Under the pieces are notes generated by a model. That model had not been told where the DNA came from and ran no database searches. It saw nothing but the letters and a program-made list of their open reading frames with translations. This document shows, in pieces, positions 43,193 through 50,076 of a stretch of 50,523 nt of DNA (its first letter is position 1; each line of letters opens with the position of its first letter). The translations under genes were made by a program, and so were the position numbers. Source of the stretch: an uncultured Ruminococcus sp. (GTDB taxonomy: Bacteria > Bacillota > Clostridia > Oscillospirales > Acutalibacteraceae); the NCBI GenBank assembly GCA_902800005.1, contig CADCCP010000015.1, positions 1 to 50,523 of the forward strand, read 5' to 3'.

Positions 43193-44020
43193 ATGATAAA
43201 TTTAATATCCGTTTTTGCAGACACAGAAAAAATATACAACAACAGTGAAGATTTAAAAAATGCCGTTAAGAACACTATAAAAAATCAGTATATCGTTTCA
43301 GACAATTCACAGATAAAGCCTTTTGAAAAAACTCCGAGATACTCACAGCCTGCAAAGGTATTTGTTTCTATGAACAGGACTTTTCAGGCTGCCGAGAAAT
43401 ATAAAGATGAAAAAGTTTGCGTGTTGAACTTTGCTTCCGCAAGACACGCAGGCGGCGGTGTCAAAACAGGTGCTTCCGCACAAGAAGAATGTTTGTGCAG
43501 GTGCAGTACACTGTATTTTGCCATAAGCGAAAAAAATACTTTAAAAAACTTTCATCAAAAGCATAACTCCATGATAATGAACGGTCAGATGAACTTGAAT
43601 TACAATGATGACTGTATATTCTCACCGGAGATAATCGTGTTCAAGTCTGATGACGGTGCATATAAATATCTGCCCGAAGATAAGCAGTATAAAGTTGATG
43701 TCATAACGTGTGCCGCCCCGAACCTCAACAGGCTTTACACAGGCATTACTGAAAGTGAACTCAGAGATATTCATAAAAGCCGTGCAAGAAGAATACTTGA
43801 CATAGCAAAGTCGGAAAATGAAGAAGTGCTTGTATTGGGTGCATTCGGCTGCGGGGCTTTCAGAAATCCCCCCGAAATAGTTGCACAGGTATGGGCGGAA
43901 GTTTTGCAGGACTATTTATATGACTTCAAAACAGTAGAGTTTGCCGTCATGTCCAAGCCGTCAAGACCAAGCAATAATTTTATTGCATTTGACAGAACTT
44001 TTAAAAAATATTTCAAATAA
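43193..44020 (+). CDS. Bacterial-type poly(ADP-ribose) glycohydrolase-like macrodomain protein
   Basis: The 275-residue protein has the signature loop of the microbial PARG family, GGGV followed by QEE at GGG-x7-QEE (ARHAGGGVKTGASAQEECLCR, near residues 82-102), preceded by VLNFAS. VITCAAPNLNR, VLGAFGCGAFRNPPEIVA and a C-terminal FAV/FDRTF complete the macrodomain. The two glutamates are the catalytic pair in this family, which removes ADP-ribose from proteins or DNA. No ADP-ribosyltransferase is seen nearby. The SD is poor (AAGAGGTAAC). It lies 28 bases after malic enzyme. Confidence 0.9.
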   Translation: MINLISVFADTEKIYNNSEDLKNAVKNTIKNQYIVSDNSQIKPFEKTPRYSQPAKVFVSMNRTFQAAEKYKDEKVCVLNFASARHAGGGVKTGASAQEECLCRCSTLYFAISEKNTLKNFHQKHNSMIMNGQMNLNYNDDCIFSPEIIVFKSDDGAYKYLPEDKQYKVDVITCAAPNLNRLYTGITESELRDIHKSRARRILDIAKSENEEVLVLGAFGCGAFRNPPEIVAQVWAEVLQDYLYDFKTVEFAVMSKPSRPSNNFIAFDRTFKKYFK

Positions 44021-44021
44021 A

Positions 44022-44062
44022 AAACAGGCTGCCGCATTTTATCAATGCGACAGCCTTTTGTT
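44022..44062. terminator. Bidirectional terminator between convergent genes
   Basis: AGGCTGCCGCATT and AATGCGACAGCCT pair with one C/A mismatch. T tracts lie on both sides. The same stem with the same mismatch recurs at 49526-49564. Confidence 0.85.
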
Positions 44063-44063
44063 A

Positions 44064-44513
44064 TCACATAAAGGAGTCTATCGACCCTTCATAATCGCAC
44101 TTCCCGAAGCCCAGCAAAAGCAGGCATATTTCCGGAAAAAATACATTCAATATACCGAAACCCGTACTTTTTCCGTAAGCCTGAGCCGTTCTGACTGCAA
44201 GCATTATCGGAAATATATAACGTATGATAGGTACAAGTGTCAAAAGGAATTTCCAGCCGTTGCCATAAGCTATTTTTGTTATTATGTAGCTGTTATAAAG
44301 CGGGATGAGTATTTTCCAACCGTCTTCCCCTGCTTTCTCAAACATTTTCCAATAGCCTATCGTGCATATCACCGCAAGCAAAAGGCACACGATACAAAAT
44401 GCTGTAATCAATCCCGAAGGAATGAGAGAAAACATCTCTATGAGTTCCTCAGGACTCATCTTGTAAGTGACCGAACCTCTCGGATAGTACATAGAATTTA
44501 AAAAATTATACAT
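44064..44513 (-). CDS. DUF5684-like small membrane protein
   Basis: The 149-residue protein has four probable membrane segments and the typical core IGYWKMFEKAGEDGWKILIPLYNSYIITKIA of DUF5684 proteins, sometimes labelled signal-peptidase-like. The function is unknown. CGGAGGAAG precedes ATG 44513, so the eight upstream codons that read through the SD are rejected. A strong promoter lies upstream and a bidirectional terminator downstream, so it is monocistronic. Confidence 0.8.
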   Translation of the reverse strand: MYNFLNSMYYPRGSVTYKMSPEELIEMFSLIPSGLITAFCIVCLLLAVICTIGYWKMFEKAGEDGWKILIPLYNSYIITKIAYGNGWKFLLTLVPIIRYIFPIMLAVRTAQAYGKSTGFGILNVFFPEICLLLLGFGKCDYEGSIDSFM

Positions 44514-44552
44514 ATAAAACTTCCTCCGTAAAATCATTTCTCTGACACCTTT

Positions 44553-44582
44553 ATTATATTACAAAAATTTGTTTTTTGTCAA
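44553..44582 (-). promoter_or_regulatory. Promoter of the DUF5684 gene
   Basis: TTGACA (44577-44582), 18-bp spacer and TATAAT (44553-44558) on the minus strand. Confidence 0.85.
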
Positions 44583-44632
44583 CATAAATATAAAACTTCG
44601 CCACGCTTTTTACAGTTTTCAAAAGATTTCTC

Positions 44633-44661
44633 TTGCAAAATTGTATCAATAGTAGTATAAT
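44633..44661 (+). promoter_or_regulatory. Promoter of the SPFH/zinc-ribbon cluster
   Basis: TTGCAA (44633-44638), 17-bp spacer and TATAAT (44656-44661). A second overlapping TATTAT follows. Confidence 0.7.
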
Positions 44662-44739
44662 AGTATTATAAAATTTTGGCTTTTTGATTTGACAGCAATT
44701 ACTGATATTTACAAAGATTTTTTTAAGGAGATGTTTGAA

Positions 44740-46050
44740 ATGGGAATTATAAGAGCAGCTTTGAATTCAGCAGGCGGAGCTTTGGCGGATTCTTATCTTG
44801 ATGCCTACCGCCCCTATCACATGGGACCCAGAACGATCGTTTCACCGGGTGTATTTGCCGATGACGGCACAGGCAGAAATACAAATACAAAACGTGCAAA
44901 CAATGTCGTTTCCAACGGCTCTAAAATTTATGTAGATGCAAACCAGCTTATGTGTATCGTTGACGGCGGTAAGGTCGTTGACTACTCAGCCGAACCCGGT
45001 TATTACACCGTTTCCAATTCTTCCGCACCGTCATTCTTCAACGGCGAATTCAAAAAGACCTTTTCTGACGTATGGGACAGAATAAAATTCGGCGGCAATC
45101 AGTACAAAGAACAGAGAGTTATCTATATCAATCTGCGTACAATGGAGGGAATTAAATTCGGCACTAAAACTCCCGTACCCTTCTTTGACGAGAAATATCA
45201 GATAGATGTAGCTGTAAGGGCTTTCGGCACTTTCTCCATCAAAGTAACTGATTACTGGAAATTCTTTAATGAAGTTATCCCCCATGAGTGCATATTTGAG
45301 GGTGCTTCCCTTGAAGTTGACGATTTCCTCAATGATACCTTCATGTCAGAGTATCTCGGTGCATTGGGCGAGGCTCTCAGCAATATGTCAGTTGACGGTA
45401 TACCTCTCTCAAGAATACCTACACAGACAGGTAAACTCTCCCAGTATATGAAAACTGCCCTCGATTCCGTATGGAACGAAAGCAGAGGTCTTGAAATAGT
45501 AAATGTCGGCATTTCAAGCATCACCTATGATGATGATACAAAGAAACTCCTTCAGGAAAGAAACAGAACTGCTATATACAACGATCCCAGCATGAGAGAA
45601 ACTTTTGTACAAACATCTATTGCAAGAGGTATTGAAAATGCAGGCTCAAATCCCAACGGTGCAGCAAATGCTTTCATAGGTATGAACATGGGCATGAATG
45701 CGGCAGGCGGATTTATGAACAGTGCCTCCAACGTGAATATGCAGCAAATGCAGATGCAACAACAGCAACAACAGCAAATGCAGCAGCGGGCAGCCGCTTC
45801 ACAGGCAGCAGGCGGTTGGGATTGCTCATGCGGTCACAAGGGTAATACAGGTAAATTCTGTGCAGAGTGCGGTGCTAAGAAACCCGAACCCGCAGGTGCA
45901 TGGAAATGTATATGCGGTGCAACGAATACAGGAAAGTTCTGTGCAGAGTGCGGTGCTAAGAGACCTGAAAACAGCACTTGGGATTGCTCATGCGGTCACA
46001 AGGGCAATACAGGTAAATTCTGTGCAGAGTGCGGTGCTAAAAGACCTTAA
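44740..46050 (+). CDS. SPFH-domain protein with three C-terminal zinc ribbons (YdjI-like)
   Basis: The 436-residue protein starts MGIIRAALNSAGGALADSYLDAY, followed by an SPFH/band-7-like domain (about 30-300: QLMCIVDGGKVVDYSAEPGYYTV, VRAFGTFSIKVTDYWKFF, GLEIVNVGISSITYD). Next come a glycine/methionine stretch and a polyglutamine linker, then three zinc ribbons near residues 364-436, each with CxCG...CAECGAK. This is the layout of B. subtilis YdjI ('virion core protein' annotations), a membrane-stress protein linked to PspA. AAGGAGATG precedes ATG 44740. The near-identical DNA of the zinc ribbons points to recent duplication. Confidence 0.85.
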   Translation: MGIIRAALNSAGGALADSYLDAYRPYHMGPRTIVSPGVFADDGTGRNTNTKRANNVVSNGSKIYVDANQLMCIVDGGKVVDYSAEPGYYTVSNSSAPSFFNGEFKKTFSDVWDRIKFGGNQYKEQRVIYINLRTMEGIKFGTKTPVPFFDEKYQIDVAVRAFGTFSIKVTDYWKFFNEVIPHECIFEGASLEVDDFLNDTFMSEYLGALGEALSNMSVDGIPLSRIPTQTGKLSQYMKTALDSVWNESRGLEIVNVGISSITYDDDTKKLLQERNRTAIYNDPSMRETFVQTSIARGIENAGSNPNGAANAFIGMNMGMNAAGGFMNSASNVNMQQMQMQQQQQQQMQQRAAASQAAGGWDCSCGHKGNTGKFCAECGAKKPEPAGAWKCICGATNTGKFCAECGAKRPENSTWDCSCGHKGNTGKFCAECGAKRP

Positions 46051-46308
46051 AATTATAGTGTTCGGAGATTTGTGAGCGGCTTTCTTCGGACTTTCCCGAA
46101 AAATACAATTAAGCCATTCTATCAAAGACCTGTTTGAGCAGCCTTATAAAACTCTTGAACAGGTCTTTACAGTAACATTGTCTTTCAGTCGCCTATGCCG
46201 CTGAAAGACATAACTGCTTTTTAAGCAAAATCGGAAATAATTGTCAATAATGTTCTTTTAAGGAAATGCTCTCAATTAATAGAGATAAACAGGAGGAGTT
46301 TTTCACCA
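46051..46308 (+). other. Structured intergenic region with three hairpins
   Basis: The 258-base gap holds TTCGG/CCGAA (46084-46100), an 11-bp perfect stem AAAGACCTGTT/AACAGGTCTTT (46124-46168) and a 10-bp perfect stem TGTCTTTCAG/CTGAAAGACA (46179-46210). None has a T tail, and I see no good promoter after them, so the hairpins probably sit within the cluster transcript as a processing or regulatory RNA. Confidence 0.6.
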
Positions 46309-47382
46309 ATGGAAACGATAGCCTACAAATGTATAAACTGCGGAGGACCTTTGCAGTACGATCCCGCAAAACTGAAATTTGCGTGTGAATACTGCCGAAG
46401 CGACTTCACCGAAGCCGAACTTAAAGCCCACTGGGGCGAGCTTGACGAGGAACTCAAACAGGATGCTGTTGCCGAACCCGAAACTTCACCCGAAAATGAA
46501 GATGACTTTTCCTCAAATACAGTAATATATTCCTGTCAGAACTGCGGTGCGGAGATCATGGCAGAAAAAACAACTGCTGCTACATTCTGCATTTACTGTC
46601 ACAGTCCCGTTGTACTCACAAACCGCCTTACAGGTCAGTATAAACCCGATCTTGTCATTCCCTTCAAAATATCAAAGGAAGATGCCGAAAAGAAATTTTT
46701 TGAAATGTGCGGAAAAAAGAAATTCCTGCCGAACAGCTTTATGAAAAATGCACAGCTCGACATGATAAAAGGTGTATACTATCCCTACTGGATGATAGAC
46801 TCCCTCAAAGACGGTATAGTCCACGCTACTGCTGAAATACGGGATTCTTGGACAGAAGGCGACTACCGAGTTACAAAAATCGAAAAATATCGTGTCATGC
46901 GTTCCGGAAAGATAGATTTCAAAGGTTTCCCCCACTCCGCCCTTGCCAAAGAAGACCACAATACAATGAAATATGTCAATCCCTATGATGACGACGAAAT
47001 GAAAGATTTTACTATGGCATATCTTTCAGGCTTCCTTGCAGAAAAGCGTGACACGGAAAGGGCAACTGCCCAGCATGATGTTGATGAAGAACTCAAAAGC
47101 TATGCTAAAAAGATATACGGCGAAACAATGTCAAAGTATGACAGTTACCACATAGATGACATCAATCTCAGAACTATCACTGAAAATTGGAAATATGCCT
47201 TGATGCCCGTGTGGATGATGACCTGCAACTATAACGGAAAAAACTATCTCTATGCCATGAACGGTCAGACAGGCAAAACTTACGGTGAACTTCCCTGCGA
47301 CAAGGGAAAACTTGCCTTGCTCGGTGCAGGCGTGTTTATCGTACTTATGATAATAGGAATACTTCTGGGAGGTTACTTCTGA
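46309..47382 (+). CDS. Zinc-ribbon membrane protein (YdjG-like)
   Basis: The 357-residue protein begins with a zinc ribbon (YKCINCGGPL...FACEYCRSDF), then an acidic linker and a second ribbon (YSCQNCGAEI...FCIYCHSPVV). A conserved middle domain follows (KPDLVIPFKISKEDAEKKF, GVYYPYWMIDS, YALMPVWMMTCNYNGKNYLYAMNGQTGKTYGELP), and one C-terminal membrane helix (LALLGAGVFIVLMIIGILLGGY). This is the TFIIB-type-ribbon family to which B. subtilis YdjG belongs. It is probably a membrane-anchored partner of the SPFH protein. AGGAGGAG precedes the ATG. The next gene begins 2 bases after its stop. Confidence 0.85.
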   Translation: METIAYKCINCGGPLQYDPAKLKFACEYCRSDFTEAELKAHWGELDEELKQDAVAEPETSPENEDDFSSNTVIYSCQNCGAEIMAEKTTAATFCIYCHSPVVLTNRLTGQYKPDLVIPFKISKEDAEKKFFEMCGKKKFLPNSFMKNAQLDMIKGVYYPYWMIDSLKDGIVHATAEIRDSWTEGDYRVTKIEKYRVMRSGKIDFKGFPHSALAKEDHNTMKYVNPYDDDEMKDFTMAYLSGFLAEKRDTERATAQHDVDEELKSYAKKIYGETMSKYDSYHIDDINLRTITENWKYALMPVWMMTCNYNGKNYLYAMNGQTGKTYGELPCDKGKLALLGAGVFIVLMIIGILLGGYF

Positions 47383-47384
47383 TT

Positions 47385-47795
47385 ATGAAAAACAAAAAAT
47401 TTATCACAAAATTATTCATCGCCGTACTTGCAGCACTTATGATGATATTCGTCACCACTGCGGTATGTGCCTATGACGATGCGGAATGTATAAATGATCC
47501 GTCCGTTCAGCAGACCACTTATGACTACTACGACGACTACTATGACGACTACTACGAAAACAATTCTTCCTACCGCATGAGAACTAACTGGGGCAGAGCA
47601 ATAGGAACTTCCGTTCTGGTGAGTGTTATAGGCTCTGTTGTCGTTGTGGCTTTTGTATTCGGCAGATATAAATTTCACGGCAGAACAGAACCCTATCAAT
47701 ATAACCGCAAAGCTCCCCTTGAACTGACCGGCAGCGAAGACATTCTTATCGACACTCAGATCAGGCGTGAAAGAATCGAAAGAGATCGCCGTTAA
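47385..47795 (+). CDS. Short YdjH-like membrane protein lacking the TPM domain
   Basis: The 136-residue protein has a signal peptide (about 1-29, ending AVCAYDD), a Tyr/Asp-rich extracellular stretch (YDYYDDYYDDYYENNSSY, about 45-62), one membrane helix (SVLVSVIGSVVVVAFVFG, about 74-91) and a cytoplasmic tail with LELTGSEDILIDTQIRRERI. That tail resembles the end of TPM-domain proteins such as YdjH (LTxSxDIFLYxxVTRT), but the roughly 150-residue extracellular TPM domain is replaced by the short Tyr/Asp segment. GGAGG in the end of the previous gene is 12 bases from the ATG. Homology is inferred from tail and position only. Confidence 0.65.
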   Translation: MKNKKFITKLFIAVLAALMMIFVTTAVCAYDDAECINDPSVQQTTYDYYDDYYDDYYENNSSYRMRTNWGRAIGTSVLVSVIGSVVVVAFVFGRYKFHGRTEPYQYNRKAPLELTGSEDILIDTQIRRERIERDRR

Positions 47796-47821
47796 TTTTT
47801 AACGAAACGGAGGTAATTATA

Positions 47822-48358
47822 ATGAGATTTGATGTAATGCCCGTAGCAACGGAAAAACAGATCCTTGAAGCTTCACAAGATGCTCAAAATATCTGGCGTG
47901 ACTACTATAAAGAGATCTTTCCGAAAGATCAGCTTGAATATATGCTCAAACTGTATCACTCCAAAGAAGCTGTGAAAAAACAGATCGAACAAGGTTATAT
48001 CCACATGATGCTTCTGCTTGACGGCGAAACCATCGGATATATGGAATACTATATCCAAAATGATTGTCTGTACCTGCACAGACTTTACATCAAACCCGAA
48101 TACCGCAGACGTGGTTTTGCAAAAAGGGCTATTGAACGTCTTGAAAACATCTTCCGCTCCCCTGAACACGGCTATCAGCATATAACAAGAATACGCCGTA
48201 ATCTCGCAAGAAAAAATAAATTTGCTATCGCCGTGTATGAACGCATGGGATTCAAGAAGATAAAATCCGTAAATATCGACATCGGACACGGTTTTGTCTG
48301 TGAAGATTATATCATGGAAAAAATCATTCAGCCGAAAAAGGTGAATAAAAATGGGTAA
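47822..48358 (+). CDS. GNAT family N-acetyltransferase
   Basis: The 178-residue protein has the GNAT fold: MLLLDGETIGYMEYYIQNDCLYLHRLYIKPEYRRRGFAKRAIERLE contains the acetyl-CoA-binding R-x-x-G-x-A loop, followed by NLARKNKFAIAVYERMGFKKIKS. The substrate is unknown. ACGGAGGTAATTATA precedes the ATG. It lies 26 bases after the YdjH-like gene and overlaps the next gene by 8 bases, so it is part of the cluster transcript. Confidence 0.9.
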   Translation: MRFDVMPVATEKQILEASQDAQNIWRDYYKEIFPKDQLEYMLKLYHSKEAVKKQIEQGYIHMMLLLDGETIGYMEYYIQNDCLYLHRLYIKPEYRRRGFAKRAIERLENIFRSPEHGYQHITRIRRNLARKNKFAIAVYERMGFKKIKSVNIDIGHGFVCEDYIMEKIIQPKKVNKNG

Positions 48359-48749
48359 AAAACTCAAAGCCTATATACTCTCTCTCCAAAAACTCCTTGA
48401 AAGCAACACGGATATACCCGATATTGATTCCCTCAAATCCGAACTCCTTACAGAAATACAATTCTGGCAGCATGAAAGACTTATACATCTCTTAGTGACT
48501 ATACTCTTTGCTCTGCTTACAATGTCAGTATTCATTGTACTCCTCTTTTACAGGGAACTCTCTGTGCTTATTCTCCTTGCCGCATTGCTTGCACTCATGA
48601 TCCCCTATATAAGACACTACTACATACTTGAAAACGGTGTGCAGACTCTCTACACCTTCTACGAGGAACTTACAAAACGTCAGAAAAAACTCCCTGAATC
48701 CTGCATACCCACTCTCAAAGGCGTTAAAATTAAGCCTCTCCCAAAATGA
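48351..48749 (+). CDS. Two-helix membrane protein of unknown function
   Basis: The 132-residue protein has a charged cytoplasmic start (about 1-40), two adjacent membrane helices (LLVTILFALLTMSVFIVLLF and LSVLILLAALLALMIPYI), and a basic C-terminal tail (FYEELTKRQKKLPES). No family is recognised. It overlaps the GNAT gene by 8 bases (ATGGGTAA) with AAGGTGAA as SD, so translation is coupled. It ends the cluster at a bidirectional terminator. Confidence 0.75.
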   Translation: MGKKLKAYILSLQKLLESNTDIPDIDSLKSELLTEIQFWQHERLIHLLVTILFALLTMSVFIVLLFYRELSVLILLAALLALMIPYIRHYYILENGVQTLYTFYEELTKRQKKLPESCIPTLKGVKIKPLPK

Positions 48750-48750
48750 C

Positions 48751-48790
48751 AAAAAAAGGCTTCCCTCTTTTTCAGAGAGAAGCCTTTTTT
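48751..48790. terminator. Bidirectional terminator
   Basis: AAAAAAAGGCTTCCCTC and GAGAGAAGCCTTTTTT form an A/T-flanked GC stem between the convergent membrane-protein genes. Confidence 0.9.
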
Positions 48791-48791
48791 A

Positions 48792-49439
48792 TTATTCATC
48801 TTCCACTTCTACATCAACATACTTGCTCTTTTCTTTCTCTTTCTTCTTTACACCGTTCACGGCATCTCTGACAAATCCTGCCATTCTGTGCATTGAGATC
48901 ATATCCCACAGTCCGCTGAATATCAATCCCGCTCCTATCAGTATCATCACAATATTTGCTGCTCCAAACGGCTTTGTCAATGCAAGTATACCCAACACTG
49001 CCATTATTACCGCTCCTATAAGCTGTATCCACCATCTTGTAGAATCCAGCTTCAAAAAGTCAAACGCATACTGCAACTTTATAACCGCCATAACCAACAG
49101 CACAATGCCAAGCACCATGTCTATGAATCCTACAAAAAAATTAGGATTTACCAACAGGAATATCCCGAATCCGAGCATCGCAACTCCCTGCACCAGTCCA
49201 AACGAACCGAATACATTTTCCGCTCTTTCCATAAAATATTTGACTATCCTTATAATTCCCCATACACACAACACCGCTCCGATACTCTGACAAATCAAAC
49301 CGTTTATCGTGTCGGGAAACATGACCATCAGTATACCGAGTATGATCGTTGCCACATTCATAATAATCATTTCATTCCTGACACCCCTGATATTTCTGCG
49401 TACTTCGTCCCATGCCGAAAAAGCCTGCTTCTTAGCCAT
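48792..49439 (-). CDS. DUF308/HdeD-family membrane protein
   Basis: The 215-residue protein has six probable membrane helices, with the repeated hairpin pattern of HdeD/DUF308 proteins (IIMNVATIILGILMVMFPDTINGLI, VQGVAMLGFGIFLLVNPNFFVGFIDMVLGIVLLVMAVIKLQYAF, LIGAVIMAVLGILALTKPFGAANIVMILIGAGLIFSGLWDMIS) and a lysine/acid-rich tail. The function is unknown; relatives are linked to acid or envelope stress. AAGGAG precedes ATG 49439. A TATAAT (49469-49474) lies upstream on the minus strand without a clear -35. Confidence 0.85.
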   Translation of the reverse strand: MAKKQAFSAWDEVRRNIRGVRNEMIIMNVATIILGILMVMFPDTINGLICQSIGAVLCVWGIIRIVKYFMERAENVFGSFGLVQGVAMLGFGIFLLVNPNFFVGFIDMVLGIVLLVMAVIKLQYAFDFLKLDSTRWWIQLIGAVIMAVLGILALTKPFGAANIVMILIGAGLIFSGLWDMISMHRMAGFVRDAVNGVKKKEKEKSKYVDVEVEDE

Positions 49440-49525
49440 AAAAAACATCTCCTTATATATTTTAGTCCATTATACCACTTGCACTCCCCCAAATATTAAA
49501 CAATTTGTAAATTTTTGTAAACTCG

Positions 49526-49564
49526 GAAAAGCTGCCGCAAATATCTATGCGACAGCTTTTTTTG
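49526..49564. terminator. Bidirectional terminator downstream of the truncated gene
   Basis: AAAAGCTGCCGCA and TGCGACAGCTTTT pair with the same C/A mismatch as the terminator at 44022-44062, suggesting a duplicated terminator sequence. Confidence 0.85.
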
Positions 49565-49567
49565 TCA

Positions 49568-49951
49568 TTATTTCTCTGTTGTATAGTCCTCTGATGCCAT
49601 AATGCCCGTTACATCAAGATCATCATTTACCGTGAATGTCACAGGTATGTTTGCCCACTTGCCGTTGGCATACTTTACTTTCAATACTGCATTTGTCTTA
49701 CCTGCCTTGACACCTTCCACAATAAACTTTGCATTCTTCTTTGTATAATCAAAATCACAGCTTATCTTTACATTCAGACTGTCTGCCTTATATGTCCAGT
49801 CATATCCCTGAAACTCTACTGTAAAAGCCTTGCCTGTTTTCTTTTCTTCCTTTGTATCTGCCGCTTCAATCTTTTCTTCTGTTTCAGGCTTTTCCTGCTC
49901 CGTTTCAGCCTTTACATTCATATCTCCGTCAACCACAAATTTCACTTTAAC
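49568..49951 (-). pseudogene. 3' remnant of a gene cut by the IS element
   Basis: The frame encodes about 127 residues: VKVKFVVDGDMNVKAE, an acidic linker and a C-terminal beta-rich domain (FTVEFQGYDWTYKADSLNVKIS, KFIVEGVKAGKTNAVLKVKYANGKW), like an immunoglobulin-type extracellular module. Upstream in frame only two codons precede a TAG (49952-49954) that lies in the IS border sequence, and the GTG at 49945 has no SD. The start therefore seems lost through insertion; the missing 5' part may lie beyond the right edge. No family is recognised. Confidence 0.65.
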
Positions 49952-50001
49952 CTAAATGGGCAAGAAGTCCCCCGCCTCTAAGGAGGTGGGATGAATTGTC
50001 C

Positions 50002-50024
50002 GTCAGCCGTAAGGCTGACTTTTT
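50002..50024 (+). terminator. T-tailed hairpin in the IS left end
   Basis: GTCAGCC (50002-50008) and GGCTGAC (50013-50019) around GTAA, followed by TTTTT. It would stop outside transcription from entering tnpB. Confidence 0.7.
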
Positions 50025-50025
50025 A

Positions 50026-50054
50026 TTGACTTACTGTTCTGTTTATGTTATTGT
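50026..50054 (+). promoter_or_regulatory. Promoter of tnpB
   Basis: TTGACT (50026-50031), 17-bp spacer and TATTGT (50049-50054), directly after the hairpin. Confidence 0.55.
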
Positions 50055-50076
50055 TGAGATAAAGAGGTGAAACACC

